A DNA stretch of 64,000 nt from Rutstroemia sp. NJR-2017a BVV2. Lineage: Eukaryota > Ascomycota > Leotiomycetes > Helotiales > Rutstroemiaceae. Location: positions 1,054,001-1,118,000 of the forward strand of contig NJPS01000079.1 in assembly GCA_002946415.1 (NCBI GenBank). Reading direction: 5' to 3'. Under the pieces are notes generated by a model, which had not been told where the DNA came from, did not search any database, and saw nothing but the letters and a program-made list of their open reading frames with translations. Both the position numbers and the translations under genes were made by a program. Positions 33,862 to 45,653 of this stretch are shown here, piece by piece. The number at the start of each line of letters is the position of its first letter. Position 1 is the first letter of the stretch.

Positions 33862-34550
33862 GTTGTCGGAGAAGGTGGGGAAGAAAGATTTTTGTCGAGT
33901 TCACGAAGATTAGATGGAGGGGTCTGGTGGAGACGACGGCAGAAAATTCGGGAGAGCGGAGGTAAGCTGTCGCAGATTGGAGATGAAATAGATAAAACCT
34001 GGATAAGTTGAGGAGGTATCGAGTCCTGTCACGGATATCGAACGCGTTTTCCAGTAGATAGCTGTTGTTGTTGTTCCGAGTGCCGTTTGTTCAAGATTGG
34101 ATAGATCTTGAGATAGAGAGGTGTGTTTGCGGTAGGGTAATTTTGGAGGATGGATATTATGAGAAATTGGAGGGGAGATAGAAGAACAGAAAAGAAGCTT
34201 CTAATATGCAGGAGAATGGGAAGATGTATTTCAGGTCGCAAGACGATATCGAAAGAGATTCTTTTCTCGAAGCGCTGGTGATTTCACTATGGAAATGTAA
34301 ATGTGGGAAAGTTGAAGTTCAAAGTTGTCAAATTGTGTAGAATTTACAAATTTACCATCAATGACGGCTTCCCGTAAGCGAAGGCCGATTGCCGCCTAGA
34401 AAACCAGGCATGGCAGCTGAAGACGCGAGCGTGTCGAGATGAGGTGAGGTTTGTGTAGCAGCGATTTGGTAAGAAAGAGAACAATCTTTGAAGTCCGATA
34501 TGGTTGGTAATTGAGTATAGGAGTTGTAATATGAACTGATTCATAATCTT
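33862..34550. other. Intergenic region, 689 bp
   Basis: Promoter and leader of the G3BP-like gene and 3' flank of the Acl4-like gene. Small frames only. Confidence 0.5.
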
Positions 34551-36595
34551 TCATGCAATACCCATTTCAGACAACGCCTCATAAGAAACCAATCCATCAT
34601 CCACAGCATCCTCCAAGACCCCTCTGACTACCTCCGGCTGCATCTTGATAAGCTCTAGAAGCTTTCCAGTTTCGCCTGATAATCCCACAGCCAATGCCTC
34701 CTTCACTGTAGCTTCTTCAGCTTCTTTCTTCGCCCCCTCATTTTTAGCCAAAGTGCCAGCCCCACGATAAAACTTCTCCGCATTTTTAGTCAAGACTGCG
34801 CCATTTTTCGTAGCAATATCATAATTGCTGGGCGGTTGTCCTAGCTGAAGTCTGAGAAGTTCAACATCACCTCGCAACAGGTGAATCTTAGGTAGATTGT
34901 CAGCTGTGGGGAGTTTCGAGGCTTTGGTTAAACTGTCGAGTGCTGCTGTGAGAATTTTCCATCGTGATATTGAGACTTCACGCGCCTGGGTTGCTTCGAA
35001 GTTCATACGTAAAGAGCTGTTGTACGAGATGAACGCTTCTGCTTTGTTACATAGTCCCTCGGGGTAGTCATCAACATTCACAGCAGCGTAAGCATCGTTC
35101 AGAGCTCGTTCATAGGTTCCGATATCGATCCTTTGTACCCGGAAGTTGGCATCGGCAAGGGCAGCAATAAAGTTCGCCCTGGTTATGCCAGCTTCTTGCT
35201 CTCTCTCGGGATTGCCTTGAAGATATTTCTGCAGTTTCTCCTCAATGAGTGGTGTTGAGTATTCTTCCACCCATGCTAGCCCTCGACCTGCATCAGCATT
35301 CATGAGCCCACACAATGTAGTGAGTGTTTGAAGTTGTGCCAACAAAGTATCAAGTAAACTATCCAGGGTAACAGGCTCAACGATAGTCGCCCAGCGATCA
35401 TCTTCCAGTGCTTGAGATCCGCCTTCTGAAATTGGAGCACCGCCTTCCTCAGTGTCTTGACCATCATCAGATGACCCTTCAGGAGGGTCAAACGTTGCTT
35501 GTGCTTGTGTTTGTGACTCGGTGTATTGATATTCTTGTAACGCTAAGCACCGTTGAAAGAGCTCGATAGCTTCCTCTAATAGAGTAAGACTATCATCGTT
35601 ACTGGACCCTCTGCTTTCCGAGATGGCCTCGACCAAACTTGTAAGCACTTGAGCAGTGTTGCTGCTGCCGTTAGCGATGGACAGTAAGAATTGTCGGACG
35701 TGGGAAGGTGTCGTGAAATGTCCAATTCCTGTGGAACTATCGATGAACCATCAACTAATGGTATAACTGTTCCAAAATGAGGAAGAAGCTCAGAACCACT
35801 TTACTCCCCCAAAAGGGATAGCTAACAACCCAAACACTCCCAAAAGAAAACTCCTTCAAACCTACAACAAAACATCCGCATTATCCCCCTTCAACCCCAA
35901 CGCCCTCCGGCTCGACTCCAACGCCGTGCCCAAAAGTTCCACCAGCGACCCCGGCAGCTGCGCCATCAACTTCGGATACTGCGTGAGTTCATATTGCACG
36001 CGAGCTCTGCCCAGCAACCATATCATCAGTCACCGCCTTACATCCATTCACACATTCGGATATCCAAACATCCGCAAACTTACTTATTATACGCCAAATC
36101 AAACGATTCCGGGAACCTCCTCAACGCCTCATCATACGTGTCGATCGCGCGGACGAAAAATCTGGTGGACTGCGACGATCGAAATTTTAATTCATTTCAT
36201 GTGTCTACGCAGACAAGCGAGCAAGCAAGCAAGGGATGAGATTCATTGGGGATCTTACTTTTGCCGCATCACCAGCTCTCCACTTCTCGCCGGCTTCTTC
36301 AAAGTCTACGCCGGCTATACGCGGATATCAGTCAGGGCAAGTTTCTAACACTCGTACCGAGACAAGAGGATAGATAGATAGATAGGGAGGTGCAGTGCAT
36401 GACTAACCAGCAAGATACTCATCCGCAGTGCTCGGAACCTAGATGCGGATACGTTACTCTAGCTGCTCATCTCATCCTGTACATGGGATTCTGATTCTGC
36501 ATGTATGCATGCATGACGAATCCTTCCAGCATACATACCTGAGGAGCATGTTTTGATTTCTTCTTGTTCTCTTTGAGGAATTGCTTTTTGACCAT
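34551..36595 (-). CDS. TPR-like assembly chaperone of ribosomal protein L4 (Acl4 family)
   Basis: Model: complement(join(34551..35661,35866..36006,36084..36169,36259..36314,36408..36438,36539..36595)), 493 aa. Five introns (204, 77, 89, 93 and 100 nt) divide a short 5' half, and all joins are in frame. The N-terminus is basic (MVKKQFLKENKKKSKHAPQ), then TADEYLAAGVDFEEAGEKW opens a set of TPR-type helices: GDAAKSTRFFVRAIDTYDEALR, FDLAYNKARVQYELTQ, and NTAQVLTSLVEAI after the longest intron. An acidic, disordered insert lies near residues 180-210, and further helical repeats fill the C-terminal half. In yeast Acl4 captures nascent Rpl4 and carries it to the nucleus. The exon-rich 5' end and very short exon 2 (31 nt) are unusual beside its neighbours. 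Confidence 0.88.
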
Positions 36596-39226
36596 TTTGG
36601 ACGGGATTTTGATCCGGAGTTCTATTTTCGGATGGGACGAGGGAGGGAGTGCGATGATGTTGTGGGTAACGTATGCCGTGGGATGGTATTTAGAGTTTTC
36701 GATATCACATGCACAGCGAGGTTCTGGTGATATTGGTGGATGGAGTCTTATACCGTGCGTGCGGTCTGGATTTTGGGTTTGGGAGGGAGAAATGAGATGG
36801 TGGGGTCGAGAGGTGTCTCGGCATCAGAAATTTTTCTTTCGGGTCCGGGGTGCTTTGCTACCTGCCTTTCTCTACATATGGGGATTAATTGGGAGTTTCC
36901 CGGCAGTCCTTCCAGAATCCGGATATACTGTACATACGAAGTACTCTCACACGACGACATCACCACACTTCGTAAATCTCGAGTCCCTTCACACAACAGC
37001 AGCTCTCACCCCCTCGGAAATAAGCTTAAGAATCCGACCACCAGTTCGGCACTCTGCATAAGTCCTCAGTAGTTGACCGACCGACTCCCCACTTGCCTAG
37101 GCAAGGGGGTCTAGATCCCGGAGAGGAGAAAATGAAAAATGCAACCCAAAAATCAGTAAGCTGCCGGCCAGAATAGATCCCATTGGCTGCCGCGTCGCGC
37201 ATAATAGTTCTCACAGAATGCATTGCAACCCACGAATGGATATACATAATCTGTCTATCTATGTGTTTCAGATACTTCGCACCGACACCGTTCAGGAAGG
37301 TATTGCGGCAAACGGCTCTTGTGAATCTATTTATATCACATCGTGTTTGCCACGTGCGAGTCAACTACCTACAGTTCGCAGACTACGATTAACCTCAGAC
37401 TTGTCGCTGTTCGTAGCCTGAGAGCGGTTGGGGAATTCTAGGCTTGGTCTTGCGTTGCGCTTGGTCTTGAGGCGCAGGCGTGAACTTGGGCCTTGTCCTC
37501 GTTGCTAAGTCCAAAAGGGCGTCGCTGCTAACTCCCGAAAGGGTAATTTGGAGGACGATTCTTTTCCCTCCTGCTGCTCGCCAAATTGCAGGTTCCCCGG
37601 TGTAATCTCGCGTTGGACGTGTATTGCTTGGAATGACTCGGCGAGGGATGGGGGTGAGGATGCGAGTCAATATACGAGTCAACATGCTGATAGAACTTGA
37701 GAGAGTTTCTAGACCCATAAAGCGTTGGATTGACCGCGGTGACAATCTTTCCTGGGAAGTTGGGTTTGGGTCGGTTCGTGTAAGGATTTCGTGAGGATCC
37801 ATAGGGTTGTTCAATTCTGGCAACGATTGTTGGAGAGCTATCATATCTACAAGGGGGCAATTTGATGTACGAACGGTCATACCCACCAAGAGAGCCGGGG
37901 AGTATTTTAGTGTTAGTCTTGTCGTACTACTTACAGTATTCAGTTATGTCCGAAGTGATGCAGAAAGTATAACTGGTTACTGAGGTCTACTTAACGTATG
38001 CTTCACGTGAGTACAAAGGTAGGGAGAGCAGAGCACGTTACAAAGTAACTTCGCAAACCAGTTCGTGACAGTCATGATCCCTACACACCACGTTTCTTCT
38101 TAATAGCCCACGCGGGAAATCATTTCTATCTTTACGCTCGCACGTCTGGGCACAATTTGCGTCAGATTTCCCCGATCGCCCTTTGCATGCACCAATGAGA
38201 GCGTGAGCTTCATGCGAATTCCCTCAAATGCTGACTGCATAGAATCTGAAATCCTGCAGACATTTCCCTTCTCCATGCGAAGTCCATCAGGCCACCGTCA
38301 GCAGCAGCAGGAGCATTCCAGCGGCCTCCTTGAGGTGCTCGATCCGCTCGTAAATCTAGCTAGTTTCTGACGTTGTCTTGCACGCCGCCGGCCTACAGTT
38401 TACTTGTTTACTTCTTTCCAATCGCAACAATTGCTCAAGAATACTGCTGTTGCGAACTACTTCGTACTTCGTAGCACGGTATTACCCATTTGTGGTGCCC
38501 ATGGTGCCACCCTAGTACCACGGAAGTTTATTCTACCCTGCTAGCTAGTTGGCTTTGCATGTGCGTGCTCTGCTCTATTTCTGCACTCTGCAAGTGATCT
38601 TTTCTCCATCCCACGCTCTTGCTGCCCACTCCCTCCCACTCCCACTCCCACTTCTGACTCCCCAAACTCCAAAAGTCCACACGCATTTTCACCAGCCGGC
38701 CCGTACGGTACCTTCCGATCCTCGCACCTTCGCACCTTCGCAATCTCTCCCGTCCGTGCGTTTGCCATTTCCGAACGTTTCGACCCACCCTCTCTCACAC
38801 ATCCCAGTTGATCCCTTTCTCGCCCTCGCTCCTGTTTGACCTTGACTGCTTTTCCGCGCTTTTCCTCGTGGCACCCCTCGATTCGATCCACTTTCCTATT
38901 CTACCGTGTCTACTAAGCCTACTTCATCGCCCAACACGACGAGGGCTAACCACAACCCATCACTCCCCAAAATCCAATCTGAACCAACTGACCCAACTAG
39001 CCCAACTGAAGAGTCCATCTTTTTCTCAAGCCCAGCCTTGGTCAACCCAACCCATACACCCATACACACACCCCCCCCATATCACACAACATCTCGAGCC
39101 ACTCTGCGACTTGATCCATTTCATATTAGGGGACCGCTTGACAGTGCAATTTGCAAGACATCTCTTCTTGATTCGGCGACTTTTCCCTTAGAACCGGTTG
39201 TGTCATTCTGAAACGCATTTACCAAA
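36596..39226. other. Intergenic region, about 2.6 kb, with a pyrimidine-rich leader at its right end
   Basis: Minus-strand frames at 37395-37889 (ATG possible at 37880, 161 codons) and 37528-37860 overlap in different frames and show no family pattern; neither is called. From about 38.57 to 39.22 kb the plus strand is strongly C/T-rich, as in leaders of strongly expressed fungal genes, and leads into the small-protein gene. Confidence 0.45.
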
Positions 39227-39280
39227 ATGGTCGCTTCATTAGAATCTTCTCGCCCTATTATGGCCCCAAGCGTACGTTAA
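39227..39280 (+). promoter_or_regulatory. Upstream ORF or alternative first coding exon
   Basis: An ATG in an excellent context (ACCAAAATGG) opens a 17-codon frame that ends in TAA at 39278-39280. Two codons before that stop, after the AGC codon, is a good splice donor (GTACGT at 39272). Splicing to the AG at 39439-39440 would join the first 15 codons in frame to the following small-protein gene. The element is therefore either an upstream ORF (unspliced RNA) or a first exon (spliced RNA). Confidence 0.55.
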
Positions 39281-39425
39281 TTCTCCCTTTCCTTTTGCTT
39301 TCTTCCTCTCGTCAGCCTTCATCCAGCCTTCCCGTGGTTTCGCATTCACTCCTCGATCTATCCTGCCATTCGATCTATTCTCACCCAATCAACCACCTAC
39401 TTCATAACGATCTCTGCTGATAATC

Positions 39426-39782
39426 ATGGCTCCTAATAAGGTCAGCTCCAAGGGCAACAAACGCTTCAGCACCTACACCACTATCTCAATCGAGACCACC
39501 GAATCCGCGCGGGAAGAGATGTCTGCCATTGAGAATGGTATCGACAAGCTACATGTTCCCAAGCTCGAAAGCCAACGTCACGATCTGTCGGCGGAGAAGA
39601 GGGACAACCTCGGAAAGTTGGCATTAGGTGCTAAGCTGGAGAGAGCATTGGGTCGACGCATGGGAGGACAAGACGCCGTTATGCGAAAGAAGTCACCATC
39701 ACAATCTGCGGGCTCTCCTCTCGAAGCCTCGCCCATAAACGAGAAAGGCACGATGCTGGACGAAAAGGCGAATTGCGCTTAG
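39426..39782 (+). CDS. Small basic conserved-looking protein, function unknown
   Basis: 118 aa from the ATG at 39426; an alternative spliced form join(39227..39271,39441..39782) would give 128 aa and replace the first five residues (MAPNK) with 15 others that also contain MAPS. The body reads FSTYTTISIETTESAREEM, then a charged helical region (IENGIDKLHVPKLESQ, EKRDNLGKLALGAKLERAL) and a Lys/Ser-rich tail. No signal peptide, membrane span or known domain. It lies downstream of a long pyrimidine-rich leader, suggesting good expression. The helical pattern and clean intron make a real gene likely, although I do not recognise it. Confidence 0.75.
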   Translation: MAPNKVSSKGNKRFSTYTTISIETTESAREEMSAIENGIDKLHVPKLESQRHDLSAEKRDNLGKLALGAKLERALGRRMGGQDAVMRKKSPSQSAGSPLEASPINEKGTMLDEKANCA

Positions 39783-40719
39783 GGGGTTGCATGTTGGTGT
39801 TGGCCTTGGTATTGGACGGACGATACGGACGAACGGCTTTGTTATGATACGCGGACGATCATTGTGTTAAAGGGATTCTTCTCTTCGGAGGACAATATGG
39901 GCATCCATTGCGGGCGTTGTGTTGAATGATTGGTATTTTGCGTCACTTCACGTCTATCACCTCCGACATTGTTTTTCGTTTCATGGGGAGATTTCGAATG
40001 CGTTGGTTTTTCACTAGAAGTTTTTATACCATACGAGCCACGCGAATTAGCTCCTACTGTTTCTATGTATATCTTGCTTCATTGTTAAAAGCAAGAATGG
40101 GAGAATTGCAAGGTTTTCAAAAGTGCTTTTGCCTCACGATATACATGATGTGATTTTCTGCTCTGCAATCTGCTAATGCCGATCCTGTTGTCTACAGTTT
40201 TGAGCGATCTAAGACTTTTCGCGGACTCCCCGAAACTGCATGTTTGATCCAGGATGGTACTGTCCGAGCTCCACAGAACTTACTTCACAGATAGCAACCT
40301 ACGATACTAAGCGCGAACTAACTAAGGTTAACATATAGAGTGAGCACTTTACAAGCTTCCTTGGGTGTCTAAATGCTGGGTCAGCTTGTTGCCGCCAATT
40401 CGAGTCGCAGACAGGAATGCCCATAGATCGAACTTTCAATTGCATTATCCAAGGATTCTGAAGCATTTCTTCGAGCATAGTGTCTAAATCCTCTACAAAA
40501 ATTAAGTAGTGTGCTGTCCCAAATCCACCTGCTCTTCTGCGACAGGCGCTGGCTGGATTTTATATTCGCTTATGTAATCAAGGCTTAATTAATTCTCGCG
40601 ACAATTCACCCGCGTTTGCTAGCTACGCGACTTTCCTCTCAACCTCTTCTTTCGCTGAAAAATCGTTCCTTCCTCTAAAGGTGAATTTTTGGAAATCTTT
40701 AGCTAGAAAGTAACGAAAT
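39783..40719. other. Intergenic region, about 940 bp
   Basis: 3' flank of the small-protein gene and promoter of POB3. Only short frames; nothing else seen. Confidence 0.5.
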
Positions 40720-42707
40720 ATGGCCATGTGAGTAATCTACTAACTTGGACTTCCCACCTTCATTTTCCAATCTTCAAAAACACATCTCGTCGCAACCATT
40801 TTCCTTCAGCGAATATGGCTTCGACAAAAATTATTCAAAAAGGCGGCAAGCCAAATGCTAATCAACCTCCTCTGTCTAATAGGGAAAGTTTTGATAATAT
40901 TTACCTCGATCTCTCGCGCGAGTCTGGAAGATGTAGATTTGCGGAAACCGGTTTTGGATGGAAACCTTCTGGTGGCGGAGATACCTTCACTTTGGAGGGA
41001 AGCAACATCGCGGGAGCGCAATGGAGTAGAGCATCCAAAGGGTTCGAGGTCAAGCTTTTGTTGCGCAATTCCGACGTCTGCCAACTCGATGGATTTGCCC
41101 AAGAGGTCGGTCGCTTGCTGTACCCATCCCAGGTTCAACGTCTAATGAACGCGATATAGGATTTTGAGCGCTTGAGCAAAGTCTTCAAAAATTGGTATAG
41201 CACGAATTTGGAACATAAAGAACATGCGCTGAGAGGATGGAACTGGGGTAAAGGAGAGTTTGGGAAGGCGGAATTGCAGTTCAATGTTCAGAATCGTCCG
41301 GCGTTTGAGATTCCCTACACCGAGATCTCGAATACGAATTTGGCGGGGAAGAATGAGGTTGCGGTGGAGTTTTCGTTGCCTGCGAATGAGGACGACACGG
41401 GCACGAATGGTGCGCTGGGTGGAGCTCGTGGTAAGGGAAAGAGGGCTGGGGCGGGAAAGGATCAACTTGTTGAGATGAGGTTCTATATTCCTGGTGTTGC
41501 GACGAAGAAGGAAACGGAGGGTGAAGATGCTGGTAGTGATGCGGATGAAGAGGAGCAGAACGCTGCTAATCTCTTCTACGATACTTTGATGGAGAAGGCC
41601 GAGATTGGTGATGTTGCTGGTGATACAGTCGCAACCTTCCTCGACGTTCTACATCTTACCCCAAGGTATGTCGCATTGATCATGACTTTAAAAGTTTCCT
41701 AACCTTTCGCAGAGGTCGTTTCGATATCGACATGTACGAAAGTTCTTTCCGATTACGTGGTAAAACATACGACTACAAGATCCAGTACGAACATATCAAG
41801 AAATTCATGGTTTTACCAAAGCCGGATGAGTTACATTTCATGATTTGTATTGGTCTTGATCCGCCGCTTCGACAAGGTCAAACCAGATATCCTTTCTTGG
41901 TTATGCAATTCAAGAAGGACGAGGAGGTGACCATCGATCTCAACATGACAGAGGAAGTCATGCAAGAGAAATATGCTGGAAAGCTAAACCCACACTACGA
42001 ACAACCATTGCATGAAGTGGTCACTCAAGTCTTCCGTGGCCTTGCAGGCAAGAAGGTTAACCAACCCGCCAAGGACTTCTTAAGGTATGTCGGCCCCTCT
42101 TCAATAGTCTACGCATCTACTAACGAGCTCCAGCCACCACCAACAATACGGCATCAAATGTTCCATCAAAGCCAGCGAAGGCTTCCTCTACTGCCTCGAA
42201 AAAGCCTTCATGTTCGTCCCCAAACCCGCCACCTACATCACGTACGAGCAAACGGCCAGCATCACCTTCTCCCGTGTCGGCGGCGCCATCTCGGCCTCGC
42301 GCACCTTCGACATCACCGTGCATCTCAAAGGCGGCGCGGGCGAATCCCAGTTCTCGAACATCAACCGCGAGGAACAGAAGCCGCTGGAGGATTTCTTCAA
42401 GATTAAAGGGCTGCGTGTAAAAAATGAAATGGATGAGGATAATTCGGCGCTGCTGGCGGCGGCGTTGCGCGATCCGGAAATGGCGTCTAGTGATGATGAG
42501 GTGGTGGCGGCGAGGGCGGATCGAGGCAGTGCGGATGAGGATGATGAGAGTGTGGATGAGGATTTCCAGACGGAGGATGAGAGTGAGGTGGCGGAGGAGT
42601 TTGATTCGGCGCATGAGAGTTCGGGGAGTGGGAGTGAGGATGAGGAGGGGGGGGAGAGTGATAAGGAGATGGAGTTGAGGCCGAGTAAGAAGGTTAAGAC
42701 TGGGTGA
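40720..42707 (+). CDS. POB3: FACT complex subunit Pob3 (SSRP1 family)
   Basis: Model: join(40720..40727,40883..41105,41160..41665,41713..42084,42134..42707), 560 aa, introns of 155, 54, 47 and 49 nt. The first exon codes only MA plus two bases; splicing gives MAMESFDNIYLDLSRESG, the standard Pob3 start. With Spt16 it forms FACT, the histone H2A-H2B chaperone that lets polymerases pass nucleosomes. Visible: the N-terminal dimerisation/PH domain to about 180 (WKPSGGGDTF, ALRGWNWGKGEF), NLAGKNEVAVEF and QLVEMRFYIPG, the middle double-PH domain (FMVLPKPDELHFMIC, SHHQQYGIKCSIKASEGFL), and an acidic Glu/Asp/Ser tail from about 470. No HMG box, as usual for fungal Pob3. A longer in-frame N-terminus from an ATG at 40815 is open but does not match the family. 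Confidence 0.96.
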
Positions 42708-42760
42708 GGTAGGTGAGAGAGGGGTTGATTAGTTGGGGAGGGATGGGGGGATAGATGAAT

Positions 42761-42780
42761 GGGAAGGGGAGGGGAGGGGG
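42761..42780 (+). repeat. G-quadruplex motif in the POB3 3' flank
   Basis: Sense strand reads G3-AA-G4-A-G4-A-G5, four G-runs with loops of one or two bases, about 55 nt after the POB3 stop. More G-runs (42721-42750) precede it. Confidence 0.8.
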
Positions 42781-42921
42781 AAAGGAGGAGGGATGGATAA
42801 TGAATGAAAGAAGAATAAAGGAAGAAAGGAAGAAGGGAATCTAACCTTACTACTGTTAATTGAATGGCGTTTTGAGGAATGAATTGAAATGGATGGATGA
42901 ACGGGTGGATGGATGGTGGAT

Positions 42922-42948
42922 GAACGAACGAACGAACGAACGAACGAA
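42922..42948. repeat. (GAAC)n microsatellite flanked by GGAT repeats
   Basis: Six and a half GAAC units; GGAT units precede it around 42.88-42.92 kb. Confidence 0.9.
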
Positions 42949-43346
42949 TGGATAAGATAAGTCACATATATCCTATCAATCATAGCATAGCTTAGCACGA
43001 TGAATGGCTGGTACGCTGGCTATGTTATGCTAAACTAGTAGAAAGGAAGGCGAGGAATGAAGAATCAATAAGATCAATCAAGCGATTACATAGATATGTG
43101 TGCATGGAGTAAATACATGGAGCAAAGTATAAGTTGATAGAGGAGATTGAGAAGTTACACAATCTTCGCAATATAGTCGAAGACTGGATGTAGGGAGAGG
43201 ATGCATGTGGAAATAACTATATCAGCTCCTCTTTGGGTTTTCTATGGACTGCGGTTGGGGTGTGGGTGTCGGTCTGGGATGAGGGAAGAGGTGGAGAAGG
43301 CGATGGTGATCTGTTCGGGAGAGGAGCGGAAGGGGGAAAGGAAGAT

Positions 43347-43368
43347 GGGGTGGGGATGGGGATGGGGA
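43347..43368 (+). repeat. Second G-quadruplex motif
   Basis: Four G4 runs with loops T, AT and AT (G4-T-G4-AT-G4-AT-G4), within 600 bp of the first. Confidence 0.8.
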
Positions 43369-45041
43369 TGGAGATTAATGGTAATGGTAATGGTTAGACG
43401 AGCGAGAAGGTTAAGTAAGTAGGTAGCTGGGGATAGGGGGAAGGGCGTTGGTGATGGGGATAGCGCGGGAGAAAAAGAACTCGCATGCGAGAGCGAAAGG
43501 GACGGTCTATAATCGCTGCATGGCGGGTATGTAAAGCCGGTTTTGGAGATCTTGGTACCAGTTGAGGAAGCAGCTTGCTCACTGAGGTCGGAGACTGGAA
43601 TTGTTGGTTGTGAGGATGAACGCGAGGCGTTGGAGATGTTGGAGTTGTATGTAGCAGGCGAAGATATAATCGCATTGTTGGGTTTGGTGTGTGGGCCGTT
43701 CGTTCTGCTCGAGGCTGGATGTGGAAGTTGGGGCGGAGTTGTGGTTGAAGATCGGTAAGAGGAGATAGATGATGGGGTATCTGTAGTAAGGAGACAAGCT
43801 AGATAATCTGTCGGTCGATGTAACTTTTGAGTTCATGATAATTGATGATTGATCGTTGCTTGATGAATCGGGTGACTCGAAAGGTGATGATAAATATGTG
43901 CTTCCCACTCCTTGGAAGATCATCCAACTCTGGTTTGGGTTGATCCAAATTCCCTAGTTGAATAGATGATGAGGTGATGACATATCTCACTGAGAACCTT
44001 TCCAGAACTTCACTGATTTTACTTGGAAGCTGCACGGGTTCTAATGATACTGTGCTTGGCTGTAGTGATGCTATGAATTTAATCAATTATTCCCTTCCTT
44101 TCCATCAACAGTCTACAATGTAGTTCGTCATGTCTAGGCTCTGCCAAGCTTTTGCCCTCTAGGTGTCGCTCTTTCCTTTCACCTTTTCTGGATCTATGCC
44201 CTTTCCTCATCCACACTCGCGGATGCGAAGGTCAAACAGACGTAATGGTAATGAAGTTTCCTCCCAATAATGAAACAGAACCATGAAGTTATTCACAATA
44301 TTCGTTTTCTTATTCAGCTGCAAAAGAGCTCAATATTCTTACCAAATTAATCATTCACTTAAAATTCATCTCCAAGCAAATATTCATCTCCAAGCAAATA
44401 TTCATAAGTGCTCAAGTGTCCAACGTCGGTCCAAATAAAACCATATTGCATCTTACGGAGAAGAATGGACGATCGTTAACAGGAAATCTTGATAGATCCG
44501 GCGCTCTATAAACGCGTTACGCGCCTGGAAGGATAATAAACACCGTTGGCAAATCGAGCTGCCTTGGCTGAAAAAGTCTCGCAAGCTCAAATAATCGCTA
44601 CGTACATAGATCATTCCTTTGTGCGAGTTTACTTGCAAACAGCCTATCGCAACTATGCTTGACCCGGAGCACATAATTACTACGCCTGTGTGCAGCTCCA
44701 CCTCTGGCTGCTCACTGGAATACCAACCTGAGCGTAATATGTGGGACGAGCAGATAATGACGGATGCCTTTGGCCCACTTGGAGAAGCAGAAGGCATGAA
44801 ATATCATAGTCCTCTCACTTTACGAGATGATATCTGACTAGTGCTTTAAGACAACGAAAATTCTGCAAGTCAAAGGGACAGCCGGGCGCCTCATATCCCA
44901 CAACTGTGCATCGTAACGTCCTCTTCATTTGAGGGTAGTGGATTTGCACACTCGGAATTCGATCCAGAAAGGTTAAGTCCTTCATCTATAAGAACAGAAA
45001 CTTCAGACAACATCGCAATTCGAGTTAGGAGTTTGAGGGAT

Positions 45042-45653
45042 ATGATGTATGAAAGATTTCCAGAGATGACGCTAGAATTCGAAAATTTCGTAATTCCAGC
45101 CGACAGGGAGCGACTCGAATGGCTTCTTGATCATAGCGAACTCGACATACAATCGACAATAAGCGAGGAAGACGAAGAAGAGCCCGAAGAGGAAGAAGAA
45201 ACCGCGGACTTTCCAGCGGAAGATACCAAGAGGAGGACGCTGGATGATACCGAAACCGATCGAAGCAGTTTTGACAGTGATCATAAGGATATTGAGACTC
45301 CACGCAAGAATACCGAGATCATCCGTATAACAAGAAGAGATTCGAGCGAGTATCATGGGATCTCGGCAAGCTCTTTGGCTAGATGGCTCAGCGAAGTTGA
45401 GCGAAAAAGGAGTTCGTTGTCCAGCAAGCTAGAAAGTATCTGGTCTCGAAGACCTCAATCAGGGACATGGCCTTCTAGTAGCTCAAATAGCGATATAAGC
45501 ATGCGCGTATCAAGTTCGCATAAAGCTGAGAAGCCATCAGGCGTATGGGCGAAGAGATGGAACTGGCTTTTCACCAAATCAAAGTTAGGGAAATCCAGAA
45601 AACGTGAATTGCAAGGTTTAAGGTACAAGGAAAGAGTATGGGGGTCGGTGTAG
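45042..45653 (+). CDS. Charged orphan protein, function unknown
   Basis: Minimum model 203 aa from ATG 45042. The frame stays open leftward to 44850 with protein-like sequence, so the true start is probably upstream. One model that joins in frame is join(44655..44733,44851..45653), 293 aa, with a 117-nt intron (donor GTAATA, branch CTGAC). The protein runs from an ordered start (MMYERFPEMTLEFENF), through an acidic block (EEDEEEPEEEEE), to a strongly basic, Ser/Arg/Trp-containing end (VWAKRWNWLFTKSKLGKSRK). No membrane span or known motif. The split acidic/basic charge suggests a nucleic-acid or histone-binding role, but this is speculation. Confidence 0.6.
   Translation: MMYERFPEMTLEFENFVIPADRERLEWLLDHSELDIQSTISEEDEEEPEEEEETADFPAEDTKRRTLDDTETDRSSFDSDHKDIETPRKNTEIIRITRRDSSEYHGISASSLARWLSEVERKRSSLSSKLESIWSRRPQSGTWPSSSSNSDISMRVSSSHKAEKPSGVWAKRWNWLFTKSKLGKSRKRELQGLRYKERVWGSV

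Larger units (their letters stand above)
42708..45041. other. Intergenic region, about 2.3 kb, rich in simple repeats
   Basis: The POB3 3' flank is strongly G-rich with two G-quadruplex motifs and GAAC/GGAT tracts. Further right, 43.4-44.6 kb has no convincing gene. A 26-codon open piece from ATG 44655 followed by a GTAATA donor at 44734 may be an upstream exon of the next gene. Confidence 0.45.

Noticed and set aside
37395..37889. 164-codon minus-strand frame
   Set aside because: TTG start, overlapped by a similar frame in another register, and no recognisable pattern. Could be an orphan gene but evidence is too weak.
42729..42998. 89-codon Ser/Pro/His-rich minus-strand frame
   Set aside because: A translation of microsatellites (GAAC, GGAT and G-runs) in the POB3 3' flank.
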